From the NCBI GenBank assembly GCA_030690405.1, contig JAUYGU010000072.1, positions 1-37,241 of the forward strand: a stretch of DNA of 37,241 nt. Reading direction: 5' to 3'. The number at the start of each line of letters is the position of its first letter. Position 1 is the stretch's first letter. Both the position numbers and the translations under genes were made by a program. Under the pieces are notes generated by a model. The model did no database searches, was not told where the DNA came from, and worked only from the letters and a program-made list of their open reading frames with translations. Shown here one piece after another: positions 8,212-14,815 of this stretch. This DNA is from Dehalococcoidia bacterium (lineage in GTDB: Bacteria > Chloroflexota > Dehalococcoidia > SM23-28-2 > RBG-16-64-32).

Positions 8212-8564
8212 TTGGCACGATCGAAGAGCTGCGCCTGTTGATCAAGGACGCTGCGATGCGACGACCTCACCTGACCGGCCGGTTGGAGAAGGCGGCATTC
8301 CTCGTACTCCTGCGGCCCATCGAGTGCCTGGGCACGGATCTCTGGCGGGTGGGCTCCGAGGACGGGCTGCGCTTCTACACCGTCAGGGAGGGGGAGTGTG
8401 AGTGCTCTGACTACCTGCGCCACGGGAGTGGCCACCCCTGCAAGCACCGCATCGCCCTCTTCCTTCACCGGTCGCTGGAGAACGGCGCAGGGGAGCGGGC
8501 TGAGGAAAAGCAGAACGTTGGAGGCCGGCGGGAGGGTCGTGTGCCGCGCGGATTCAGGGCGTGA
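8208..8564 (+). CDS. SWIM zinc-finger protein (HNH operon gene 3)
   Basis: 118 residues, ATGA overlap with the preceding gene. Contains a complete SWIM finger, C64-x-C66-x11-C78-x-H80 (GECECSDYLRHGSGHPCKH), after a short beta segment (LWRVGSEDGLRFYTV). SWIM modules bind DNA or protein and occur alone or fused to SWI2/SNF2, transposases and recombination factors. Here it is a stand-alone unit beside an HNH nuclease. The C-terminal tail is Arg/Gly rich and probably disordered. Confidence 0.85.
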   Translation: MIGTIEELRLLIKDAAMRRPHLTGRLEKAAFLVLLRPIECLGTDLWRVGSEDGLRFYTVREGECECSDYLRHGSGHPCKHRIALFLHRSLENGAGERAEEKQNVGGRREGRVPRGFRA

Positions 8565-8596
8565 CGCGATTTTCGAGTGGCGGGGAGGACAGACTG

Positions 8597-9010
8597 ATGA
8601 TGGGAGAGCGAATCTTGGAGCGGGCGGCCGGGCCGGACGTCGCGGCCGCGCTCTTGGACGAATACCTGGAGCTCAAGGAGAAGCTGGGCCCCCTGGAGAA
8701 GCGGCTGGACGAAGTGAGGGATCGCCTCCGAGACCTCGTCACCGAACATGGTCACTTCATCGACGAGGTGCGCGGGGTCAGCGTCCACGTGGAGCCGCGC
8801 TTCCGCAAGGAATACGACGCCGATGGGCTTACCGCCGCCTTTCCCCGCCTGGCCGGCTGCGTCAAGCCGTCTGTGGACGTCGCTCAGCTGGAGGCCTGCC
8901 TGCGGGCGGGGATGGTCACGGACACCGAACTGGAGCGGGCGGCGGTGCTCACCCGGACCCTCCACTCCCGGGCCCTGATCGTCAAGTTCATCAGAGGGCG
9001 GAAACCGTAG
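8597..9010 (+). CDS. coiled-coil protein (HNH operon gene 4)
   Basis: 137 residues from ATG 8597, which follows GGGGAGG by 8 nt. A GTG at 8561 overlapping the SWIM stop would add 12 residues. A helical coiled-coil (about 20-55; EYLELKEKLGPLEKRLDEVRD) is followed by a mixed domain (VHVEPRFRKEYDADGLTAAFP) and a basic end (SRALIVKFIRGRKP). Reminiscent of phage nuclease-associated (Gp157-like) small proteins, but not identified. Its 3' third is repeated as a decayed copy at 9642-9747. Confidence 0.75.
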   Translation: MMGERILERAAGPDVAAALLDEYLELKEKLGPLEKRLDEVRDRLRDLVTEHGHFIDEVRGVSVHVEPRFRKEYDADGLTAAFPRLAGCVKPSVDVAQLEACLRAGMVTDTELERAAVLTRTLHSRALIVKFIRGRKP

Positions 9011-9107
9011 CCCGGGCCACGCAGCCCCGCTCAGCACTGGCAGCCCTGATATCTCTGGCCCATTGGTATGTCCTAAGAGCTGGGACGTCATACTACCGAG
9101 GGATATC

Positions 9108-9395
9108 GTGTCTACTGTTAAAGTCTCCAAGAAGGGTTGGGTCGTCATCCCCCGGGACATCCGCGAGCGCTATGGCATCCGGCCCGGCGACCGCGTACAC
9201 GTCGTTGATTATGCTGGGCGGATCGCAATTATTCCGGCGCTTAAGAACCCCATTCGCCAGGGCAGGGGGCTCCTCAAGGGGTGCCCATCGCTGACAGGGG
9301 CCCTGCTGGAGGAGCGCCGCCTAGAGCTAGAACGGGAGGAGTGGAAGATCCGGAGAAGGCCGAAGGCCGAGCAGACCAGAAATCGTCGAGGTTGA
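9108..9395 (+). CDS. AbrB/SpoVT-type antitoxin (module 1)
   Basis: 95 residues, GTG 9108 with GAGGG 5 nt upstream. Swapped-hairpin AbrB fold: STVKVSKKGWVVIPRDIRERYGIRPGDRV, then the toxin-binding tail (GRGLLKGCPSLTGALLEERRLELEREE). It should repress its own promoter and neutralise a PIN toxin. The partner immediately downstream survives only as a 3' fragment, and the antitoxin's last about 12 residues (RRRPKAEQTRNRRG) look like out-of-frame toxin sequence. The deletion therefore probably removed both its native stop and the toxin 5' half. Confidence 0.75.
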   Translation: MSTVKVSKKGWVVIPRDIRERYGIRPGDRVHVVDYAGRIAIIPALKNPIRQGRGLLKGCPSLTGALLEERRLELEREEWKIRRRPKAEQTRNRRG

Positions 9396-9576
9396 CCGGC
9401 CGATGGCCCTATCTGCCGCCCGTCTGAAGGCTGCCGCCGGAGTCGGTTATGCTGACTGTTTCGTCGGAGCTCTGGCTCAACATTTGGGTGGCACGATCGT
9501 CACCGGCGATCCCGACTTTCACCGTATCGAGGACATCGTTTCGGTCCAGTGGCTCCCTAGCGCGGGATTTGAGTAG
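9379..9576 (+). pseudogene. PIN toxin, 3' half only (module 1)
   Basis: In the +1 frame relative to the antitoxin the sequence reads EIVEVDRPMALSAARLKAA, then GVGYADCFVGALAQHLGG, TIVTGDPDFHRIED and a TAG. This is the canonical C-terminal half of a VapC-type PIN ribonuclease (YADxFxxALA; TGDPDF). The first about 70 residues with the N-terminal catalytic Asp are missing. An ATG exists at 9403, but the product would be inactive. Confidence 0.75.
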
Positions 9577-9641
9577 CGCCAACGCGCGTCAGGCAATGCT
9601 GACCAAGAAGTCGGCCTGAACGAGCGGGCCGGAAGCCGGTG

Positions 9642-9747
9642 TGCGAACGGGGATGAGTACCGAGACGGAACTGGAGCGGGAGGGGGTGCTTACGCGGTCC
9701 CTTTGCTCCCGGGCCCTCATCGTGAAGCCCCTAGGGCAGCGACCGCC
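9642..9747 (+). pseudogene. decayed copy of the 3' end of the coiled-coil gene
   Basis: Aligns with the last third of the gene at 8597-9010: RTGMSTETELEREGVLTRSLCSRALIVK versus RAGMVTDTELERAAVLTRTLHSRALIVK, in three blocks. The end has drifted (LGQRP for IRGRKP). It indicates a second copy of the HNH-SWIM cassette was once present. Confidence 0.65.
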
Positions 9748-9768
9748 TGCCCTTGGCCAGGACAGCCG

Positions 9769-10134
9769 ATGAGGCACGGTGCAGGAGGCCAGCGCAACCG
9801 GTCGAACGCCGCTCGGCCTGGCGAGGTCCTGTTGCAACTCACCGCGTCCGACGTCATGTCGCTGGCCATCAATGTCGTACAGAACGGGTTTGACTATCGG
9901 GAATTGCGTCCCGACTTGGCGTTCTTCGTGGGCGGCTCGGCAACGAAGCCGCGGGGCCGCGGTCAGAGCGGAGACGGGCCAGCATCCGATGCCATCCGCA
10001 TGATGCTGGAAGATGTCTACCGGGAGATCCTCGACGCCAACCGCCGGGGAGCCGCGCAGGCTTTCTCACAGCTGGCGAAGGAGGAGCCTTCGAAGCCGGA
10101 TATGCGGTCCCCTCGCCGACGTCACCCAGAGTGA
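9769..10134 (+). CDS. hypothetical protein
   Basis: 121 residues from ATG 9769. An N-terminal basic segment is followed by EVLLQLTASDVMSLAINVVQNGFDYRELRPDL and a helical tail (IRMMLEDVYREILDANRRGAAQAFSQLA). Composition is that of a real protein; no family recognised. It overlaps the frame end of the decayed coiled-coil copy, so it may originally have been the next gene of that second cassette. Confidence 0.5.
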   Translation: MRHGAGGQRNRSNAARPGEVLLQLTASDVMSLAINVVQNGFDYRELRPDLAFFVGGSATKPRGRGQSGDGPASDAIRMMLEDVYREILDANRRGAAQAFSQLAKEEPSKPDMRSPRRRHPE

Positions 10135-10135
10135 C

Positions 10136-10273
10136 CTAAATCCAGATCGCACCTCGTACGACAGACAGATTGGGCGCCAAGATCTCTGCAGCCTCCTTGG
10201 CCTTGGCCGAGTCGAGCGCTTCGCCGATTCGAGTAGCCACGCGCTTAAAACAAGAGCGCACCGACCCGACCAT
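10136..10273 (-). CDS. possible small protein or fragment, divergent from module 2
   Basis: 45 residues: MVGSVRSCFKRVATRIGEAL, then DSAKAKEAAEILAPNLSVVRG. The helical, charged composition looks coding, but there is no clear ribosome site and no recognised family. May be the end of a lost gene. Confidence 0.25.
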   Translation of the reverse strand: MVGSVRSCFKRVATRIGEALDSAKAKEAAEILAPNLSVVRGAIWI

Positions 10274-10275
10274 GG

Positions 10276-10295
10276 TACAATAGGTCATGATGACC
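10276..10295 (+). promoter_or_regulatory. extended -10 promoter with palindromic operator (module 2)
   Basis: TGG-TACAAT (10276-10281) followed at 2 bp by a perfect 6-1-6 palindrome GGTCATGATGACC (10283-10295), 25 bp before the antitoxin ATG. The position over the transcription start fits Phd-type antitoxin autoregulation. Confidence 0.6.
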
Positions 10296-10319
10296 AATTC
10301 GAATCAGGGGGTGATCCAC

Positions 10320-10622
10320 ATGGCGAAGAGGATAAACGCCGCCCAGGCGAAGGCACACCTTTCAGAGATGATGGCGCAGGTCGCCTACGGCAAGGAGCAC
10401 TACATCATCGAGCGCCGGGGCAAGCCCCTGGCCGCCCTGGTTAGCATCGACGATCTCGAGCGGCTGCAGCGACGGCGCGCCACCTCCGACCGGCCACACG
10501 GTGCCCTGGCCCTCGTCGGTGCCTGGCGAGAGGTCAACGACCAAGACCTCGACGCGATGATCGCCGACATCTATTCAGAACGTGTCAGGGATACCGGCCG
10601 GCCGGTATCCCTCGAGGCCTAA
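10320..10622 (+). CDS. Phd/YefM-type antitoxin (module 2)
   Basis: 100 residues, ATG 10320 with a GGGGG ribosome site. N-terminal Phd/YefM fold: INAAQAKAHLSEMMAQVAYGKEHYIIERRGKPLAALVSIDDLERL. The acidic, flexible C-terminus (WREVNDQDLDAMIADIYSERV) would wrap the toxin. The stop overlaps the toxin start (TAATG). Expected to bind the palindrome at 10283-10295. Confidence 0.9.
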   Translation: MAKRINAAQAKAHLSEMMAQVAYGKEHYIIERRGKPLAALVSIDDLERLQRRRATSDRPHGALALVGAWREVNDQDLDAMIADIYSERVRDTGRPVSLEA

Positions 10623-11029
10623 TGTATCTCTTGGACACGGACGTCCTCAGCAATCTGCTCCGCCGTGCCCCCTCATCAGCCCTCATCGCCAAGCTAGCCT
10701 CAGTGCCGCCGGAGCAGCAGTTCACGTCCAGCATCACGTTGGGCGAACTCGTCTACGGCGCCCACCGGCTGAAGGAGCGTGCCGAGGCCCTCCTCCAACG
10801 CCTGGACGAGACGCTATTGCCCAATCTGCCCATCCTTCCCTTCGACGGCTCTGCAGCGCGTCGCTACGGCGAGGTCCGCGCCGAGCTGGAGCGCCGGGGA
10901 ACCCCGATCGGCGACGCCGATCTGCGTATTGCGTCAATTGCTCTGGATCTCGACCTTACTGTCGTCACCGGGAATGTGCGCCACTTCGAGAAGGTCCCCG
11001 CTCTAGCGGTCGAGAACTGGCTCGACTAG
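10622..11029 (+). CDS. vapC: VapC-like PIN ribonuclease toxin (module 2)
   Basis: 135 residues, a full-length PIN domain. The catalytic acids are visible: D5 (YLLDTDVLSNLL), the Glu of SITLGELVYGA, and the Asp pair of IGDADLRIASIA; then VVTGNVRHF in place of the usual TxNxxDF end. VapC toxins cleave tRNA or rRNA under stress until titrated by the antitoxin. The operon appears intact and is the best candidate for a working module in the island. Confidence 0.9.
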   Translation: MYLLDTDVLSNLLRRAPSSALIAKLASVPPEQQFTSSITLGELVYGAHRLKERAEALLQRLDETLLPNLPILPFDGSAARRYGEVRAELERRGTPIGDADLRIASIALDLDLTVVTGNVRHFEKVPALAVENWLD

Positions 11030-11358
11030 GGTCGGGCACCAAGCATTGTCAGGCGGGCCGTCTCTGTCCCTGTCGGCCGGGTTTCACCGCGTCAGCAACC
11101 AAAGAGGCGGTCACCGGGAGATTCTTCGAGCTAACGGCCTGGGAGCCGCCCGGCCTCTTGCCCGACTCACCGAGGAGGAGGGTCCAGAGCCTGACAAGTA
11201 GGCTCTTACATTATCCACTTGATTGGGCTCGCGCATGTTGAGCGCCCCTCGCCACTGGTCGGCTAACAGCCATCGCCAAGATGGATTATGGTACGTCCTG
11301 AATCATCACACAGCTTATGTCCGGTGTCGCATTGCCGTAAGATGTCGTGTGAGCGGAG
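11030..11358. other. intergenic stretch without gene
   Basis: 329 bp between modules 2 and 3. No open frame with coding character and no clear promoter seen. Confidence 0.4.
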
Positions 11359-11655
11359 GTGTCGGGCATAGAAACGGAACGTCTCGAGGTGCGCCTCGAC
11401 CGCGAGCGGCGGCGCAAGCTATCGGAGCTGGCGCAGGGCCGAGGAGTGCCCGTGTCCCAGGCCGTGCGCCAGATGATCGACGAGGCGTACAAGGAAGCCC
11501 TTCGCGAACGCCGTATTCGTGCTGCCCGGGAGCTGGCCCGGCTTGCGGTAGAGGACGTCCCTGATCCCGCAACTCTCAGCCGTCAACTTGAGGGCACCTA
11601 TGAGCCCCCTGACCTTCTTGATGCCCACACCTCCTCAGGCGATGACCGTTCCTGA
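11359..11655 (+). CDS. ribbon-helix-helix antitoxin, orphan (module 3)
   Basis: 98 residues, GTG 11359. N-terminal RHH/CopG-like segment (RLEVRLDRERRRKLSELAQGRGVPVSQAVRQMIDEAYKEA, in parts) and an acidic tail. The last residues (PPDLLDAHTSSGDD) probably come from the start of a former PIN gene. ATG at 11600 begins MSPLTFL, and one frameshift later the sequence reads DAHT, like a PIN N-terminus. No toxin body follows, so this antitoxin is an orphan whose native stop was probably lost by an indel. Confidence 0.7.
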   Translation: MSGIETERLEVRLDRERRRKLSELAQGRGVPVSQAVRQMIDEAYKEALRERRIRAARELARLAVEDVPDPATLSRQLEGTYEPPDLLDAHTSSGDDRS

Positions 11656-11872
11656 GGAGGCAAACGCACTTAGCCCTGGGTGGGTAATGTTCGGTGCTGC
11701 TTTTGGGATCTTGGACCTGCAGCTGACAGTGGCCAGCCGTGAACCTTGCAGGTGCCACGCTTCGGCCCCCGCCGTGTGACGGTACTCAAGGTAGGCGCGC
11801 TGTAGCGGCGTGAGTAGCGTCGCTGCTTGGAGGCATCGCCCCGCCCCGTGAAGCAGAGCCTGGCCCGTGACT
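11656..11872. other. intergenic stretch, probable decayed toxin region
   Basis: 217 bp after the orphan antitoxin. No intact gene; no toxin motif recognisable in any frame. Confidence 0.3.
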
Positions 11873-12301
11873 TCAGCGTTCAGAAGCGGCAAGAATGGCC
11901 GCGAAGCGGGCCGGGGTGACGATTGGGATGCCCTCGTAACTGCCGAGATCCAGGAGATGATGGTCGCCCGAGACTGCGTAGTCCGCGCTGCCGGCGACAG
12001 CAGCCTCCAACACTCGATTGTCGGCCGGATCAGCTCTGACGACTTGGAACCTCTCTTTCGGCGCCACGATGACGGCGAAGTCGGAGAAGGCGGCGATGAA
12101 GGAAGCGCGTTCTTCAGCCGTCCAGCCCAGGCGCTTCGCTATCCGAGGGCGACCGAGCACATCTTCCAGCTCGTGTAAGAGGGGCGCAGAGGTAACGAGG
12201 TCCAAGGCTCCTCTGCGCGATGCCCTGAGGATGGAATCGGGCGAGCTCCCGGGGCTTAATATAGCGCTGACGATGACGTTGGTGTCGAGGACGGCCCTCA
12301 T
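11873..12301 (-). CDS. PIN_3-type (COG1569-like) toxin (module 4)
   Basis: 142 residues, full length. MRAVLDTNVIVSAILSPGSSP carries the N-terminal catalytic D6; LLHELEDVLGRPRI, ADPADNRVLEAAVAGSADYAVSGDHHLLDL and PIVTPARFAAIL are diagnostic of this PIN subgroup. The start overlaps the antitoxin stop (ATGA), so the two are co-translated. The 3' end of a close relative survives at 4574-4609. Confidence 0.9.
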   Translation of the reverse strand: MRAVLDTNVIVSAILSPGSSPDSILRASRRGALDLVTSAPLLHELEDVLGRPRIAKRLGWTAEERASFIAAFSDFAVIVAPKERFQVVRADPADNRVLEAAVAGSADYAVSGDHHLLDLGSYEGIPIVTPARFAAILAASER

Positions 12302-12606
12302 ACGGGATCTTGGGCGGGCGCCCGCTTGCGGGACTTCCCACGAACTTCCCTGACAGCGGTGGCCACCTCACGCTCGATTGTCTCGTACGGGACATCCCTA
12401 TTCTTGGCCTGGGCCTTTTCGATGAGCTCGAAGAGGCGCTCACGGCTGCGCTCCAGGGCCTCATAGCGGTCGGCAGGTATGACGACGGCCATAGTCTTCC
12501 CGGCCCGTTCGATCACCACCTCGTCGCCCCGATAGTAGACGCCCTCCAGGATTTCTCCGAGCCTTCGTCGGGCCTCAACGGCTGAAAGTCTGCGCTTCAA
12601 CTGCAT
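12298..12606 (-). CDS. Phd-type antitoxin (module 4)
   Basis: 102 residues, ATG 12606 after AGAAGGAGG. The N-terminus (QLKRRLSAVEARRRLGEIL) and EVVIERAGKTMAVVIPADRYEALE give the Phd fold. A long charged C-terminus (REVATAVREVRGKSRKR) follows. Its 5' end plus ribosome site is repeated, decayed, at 14174-14237. Confidence 0.85.
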   Translation of the reverse strand: MQLKRRLSAVEARRRLGEILEGVYYRGDEVVIERAGKTMAVVIPADRYEALERSRERLFELIEKAQAKNRDVPYETIEREVATAVREVRGKSRKRAPAQDPV

Positions 12607-12617
12607 AAGCCTCCTTC

Positions 12618-12652
12618 TGTATCGATCAATACAATCATATCAACCGTGTCAA
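12618..12652 (-). promoter_or_regulatory. promoter/operator of module 4
   Basis: Minus strand: TTGACA (12647-12652) with a weak -10 (TATTGA, 12626-12631; 15-bp spacer). Over it lies an imperfect palindrome TGTATCGATCAATACA (12618-12633), 14 of 16 positions symmetric, as expected for antitoxin autoregulation. Confidence 0.5.
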
Positions 12653-12763
12653 TGCCCCGGTCAGTTTGCAGGGTTTGATTCGCCATGGACGGGCGATGGG
12701 CGGACCGTAGCCGCTGGCCAGTTGAGATGCACTGCCAGGGGGCGATGTGAATCCTAGCGCACG

Positions 12764-12802
12764 GTGTACCCAATTGACACTATGTACACAGCTTGCGAGA
12801 AT
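12764..12802 (+). promoter_or_regulatory. promoter/operator of module 5
   Basis: TTGACA (12774-12779), 17-bp spacer, GAGAAT (12797-12802). The -35 is enclosed by inverted repeats GTGTAC (12764-12769) and GTACAC (12784-12789), a likely repressor site for the antitoxin. Confidence 0.55.
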
Positions 12803-12837
12803 GACTATGGACGCCGAACCAGATGAGGAGGCTTGAC

Positions 12838-13143
12838 ATGACCAGACGTGTATCCGCTCGTGAGGCGCGGTCTCGCTTCGCTGAGTTGACCGACAGGGTG
12901 CGCTACACCGGTGAGCCCGTCATCGTGGAGAAGCAGGGCCAACCGTTCGTCGCATTGATCAGCGTCGAGGACCTCGACGCCCTGGAGCGCTGGCGGGCGC
13001 ACGAGCGACAAGAGGACTTTAGCCGGCGCGCCGCCCGTGCGGCTCGTGAGGCCGGCGGCCCGGAGCCCACCGAGGAGGAGATCGTTCAGGCGGTGAAGGC
13101 TACCCGCGAGGCCGCCTACCGCGAGCGGTATGGCGCAGCGTAG
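12838..13143 (+). CDS. Phd-type antitoxin (module 5)
   Basis: 101 residues. ATG 12838 preferred because GAGGAGG lies 6 nt upstream; an ATG at 12823 is also in frame. Phd fold: VSAREARSRFAELTDRVRYTGEPVIVEKQGQPFVALISVEDLDALE (in parts). The helical acidic tail (GGPEPTEEEIVQAVKATREAAY) is for toxin binding. The toxin start lies 14 bp inside this gene. Confidence 0.9.
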   Translation: MTRRVSAREARSRFAELTDRVRYTGEPVIVEKQGQPFVALISVEDLDALERWRAHERQEDFSRRAARAAREAGGPEPTEEEIVQAVKATREAAYRERYGAA

Positions 13144-13654
13144 GCTCCGGGTCGCCCTGGATGCCAACGTGCTCATCGCCGGTATCCGGCTGCCTCGCTG
13201 GCCTCACGAGGTCATGCGGGCGGCGCTGGCGGGCTATTTCGACGTCGCTCTGCCAGAACAAGTAATCGCCGAGGCCCGGCGCCATCTCGAAACCCCCGCT
13301 CGGGCGGAGGTGCTCGAGTTCTTCCTGGCCAGCTCGGGCTACGAAGAGCTCCCGATGCCGGCTGCCGACCTCGTGCGCCAGCACAGCGACCTGGTGCGCA
13401 GCGAGAAGGACGTGCCCATCGCCCTGACCCTGCTGGCCGGCGACGTGGATATCTTCGTCACCAACGACCGGGACTTCACGGACCCGGACGCCACGGCCCG
13501 ACGCTTTCGCGACCGGGTACGCGTCATGCTCCCCGCCGTCTTTCTCCGCGAGGTTCTGGGCTGGCGCGCGGAAGATCTGGAGGCGATTCGGAACCGCACG
13601 GGGCAGGACATCCCTGTCGAAGAGCCGAGTGAGGAAGCCGCATCCGGGACGTGA
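13130..13654 (+). CDS. PIN-domain toxin (module 5)
   Basis: 174 residues, longer than typical VapC. VALDANVLIAGIRLPRWP gives the first acidic residue; LPEQVIAEARRHL, EKDVPIALTLLAGDVDIFVTNDRDF the remaining PIN core. A roughly 50-residue C-terminal extension (MLPAVFLREVLGWRAEDLEAIRNR) follows. Translation is coupled to the antitoxin by a 14-bp overlap. Appears intact. Confidence 0.85.
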   Translation: MAQRRLRVALDANVLIAGIRLPRWPHEVMRAALAGYFDVALPEQVIAEARRHLETPARAEVLEFFLASSGYEELPMPAADLVRQHSDLVRSEKDVPIALTLLAGDVDIFVTNDRDFTDPDATARRFRDRVRVMLPAVFLREVLGWRAEDLEAIRNRTGQDIPVEEPSEEAASGT

Positions 13655-13663
13655 AGTCGAAGC

Positions 13664-13936
13664 TCAGAAGCAAAGCTGGCTGGCGGGGTACGTGAGGTCG
13701 ATGGGGATCCTGGAGAAGGCCTGCAGGCGCTCGCGAGCCTCCGCCAGCGTCAGTTCACGCTGGCGGAAGCGCTTATGGATCGCGCTCGTGACCTCCACCG
13801 GCAGGTGGGGAGGTCCGATGACGTCCGTTTGAGCGGTCAGAGCACCCTCGAGGAGGGCCAGCGCATTCTCGCTACCTTCCTCCGGCAGGAGCCATTTGAC
13901 CGCGACGCTGGCATCGACGCAGATGGCGCCGCTCAT
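13664..13936 (-). pseudogene. PIN toxin truncated at the 3' side (module 6)
   Basis: 90 residues: GAICVDASVAVKWLLPEEGS holds the N-terminal Asp and EVTSAIHKRFRQRELTLAEA the central part. The frame ends at SQLCF, just where the conserved second half (Asp-rich YDAxYLALA and TxDxxL) should begin. PIN toxins of this type have about 130 residues. The break abuts the 3' end of the convergent module 5 toxin (9 bp away), pointing to a deletion or recombination junction. Start overlaps the antitoxin stop (ATGA). Confidence 0.75.
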
Positions 13937-14169
13937 AGGCGAGCGGCCCGCTCCCGGCGGGCCTGGCGGATGTGTGGCGTCGACGGCTTCAGAAGTTTGC
14001 CGCGGCGGCGGGCGAGGATGCCTGTCTGCCCCTCGAGGAGGGCGGCGACGAGCTCCTTGGGGTCGACCGCCCGGTCTCCCAGCCGGATCACCTTGTCCTC
14101 CACTGTTCGTACCTCCATAGCCCTGGCGGGCCGTACCAGGGATTCCAGGTCGGTCCCCCCCGCCCGCAT
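13933..14169 (-). CDS. antitoxin of the truncated module 6, chimeric upstream region
   Basis: 78 residues from ATG 14169, or 61 from ATG 14118 (MEVRTVEDKVIRLGDRAVD). It contains DPKELVAALLEGQTGILARRRGKLLKP and a basic tail, consistent with a small Phd-like antitoxin; the family assignment is tentative. The sequence just upstream is not its own: it is a decayed 5' end of a module 4-type Phd gene (14174-14237), whose GGAG now lies 4 nt before ATG 14169. Confidence 0.6.
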   Translation of the reverse strand: MRAGGTDLESLVRPARAMEVRTVEDKVIRLGDRAVDPKELVAALLEGQTGILARRRGKLLKPSTPHIRQARRERAARL

Positions 14170-14173
14170 GACG

Positions 14174-14237
14174 CTCCGAACCTTCGTCGGACCTCAACGG
14201 CCGAAAGTCTGCGCTTCAACTGCGTAAAGCCTCCTTC
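14174..14237 (-). pseudogene. 5' end of a Phd antitoxin gene with destroyed start codon
   Basis: 64 nt matching 12555-12617 of module 4 (ribosome site plus first codons) with few differences and one extra base. It reads QLKRRLSAVEVRRRFGAS; the ATG has become ACG. The copy ends abruptly at CGGAG. Confidence 0.75.
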
Positions 14238-14350
14238 CGTGTCGGTGCCCGGCCCGGAGCCGCCCGTCGGTCCATCCCTGGACGGCATCGCGGAGCTGCC
14301 GGCGCTGAGCGGCGCCGAACCGGGTCACCCGACTCCAGCTCTGTCTGGCG

Positions 14351-14815
14351 TCACCCCAAGGTCAGTTCGGGGAAGTAGGTGGCGTAGTATCCCCTGTCCC
14401 TTGTCAGCAGTTGGTCGGTCTGCACGACGGCATGTGCACCGATGATGAAGTCAGCGACCACGTGCTGTCGAGGCTGGATGCTGACTCCGCACTCTGCGCA
14501 GTGGATGTCCTGCTTGGCGCCGCACTGGGGACAGGCCAGCGGAGGCCGTCGGCGGATGTACTCGCTCCAGGCTCTGCCGGCGCGGCACAGGGCTTCGGCG
14601 TTCGACGGCTCCAGTCGCAGGCCGGTGTCAGCCAGAAAGCGGTCGAGTTTCTCCTGCTCGGCGAAGTGGGCGGCCAGCTCAGCGTAGACCACGTCGCTGA
14701 TGACGACGGCGCCCGCCCGCAGCGCCTCGGCCAGGGCGCCCTCGGACGCATCGCCCTGAGGCGCGTCGGGGATCAGAACGTCGAGCAGGATGTTGGTGTC
14801 GACGGCGCTGATCAT
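14351..14815 (-). CDS. PIN toxin with inserted zinc ribbon (module 7)
   Basis: 154 residues. PIN core: MISAVDTNILLDVLIPD (D6), VVISDVVYAELAAHF, HVVADFIIGAHAVVQTDQLLTRDRGYY. Between the halves (about residues 94-112) sits CPQCG-x7-CAEC, a C-x2-C/C-x2-C ribbon that most VapC toxins lack; it replaces the loop before the ADFIIGAHA helix. It may bind Zn and shape target-RNA or antitoxin binding. The start overlaps the AbrB antitoxin stop (ATGA); operon intact. Confidence 0.85.
   Translation of the reverse strand: MISAVDTNILLDVLIPDAPQGDASEGALAEALRAGAVVISDVVYAELAAHFAEQEKLDRFLADTGLRLEPSNAEALCRAGRAWSEYIRRRPPLACPQCGAKQDIHCAECGVSIQPRQHVVADFIIGAHAVVQTDQLLTRDRGYYATYFPELTLG

Noticed and set aside
11635..11892. 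85-codon minus-strand frame downstream of module 4
   Set aside because: No ribosome site or known motif; it overlaps the toxin stop region and lies in a decayed zone.
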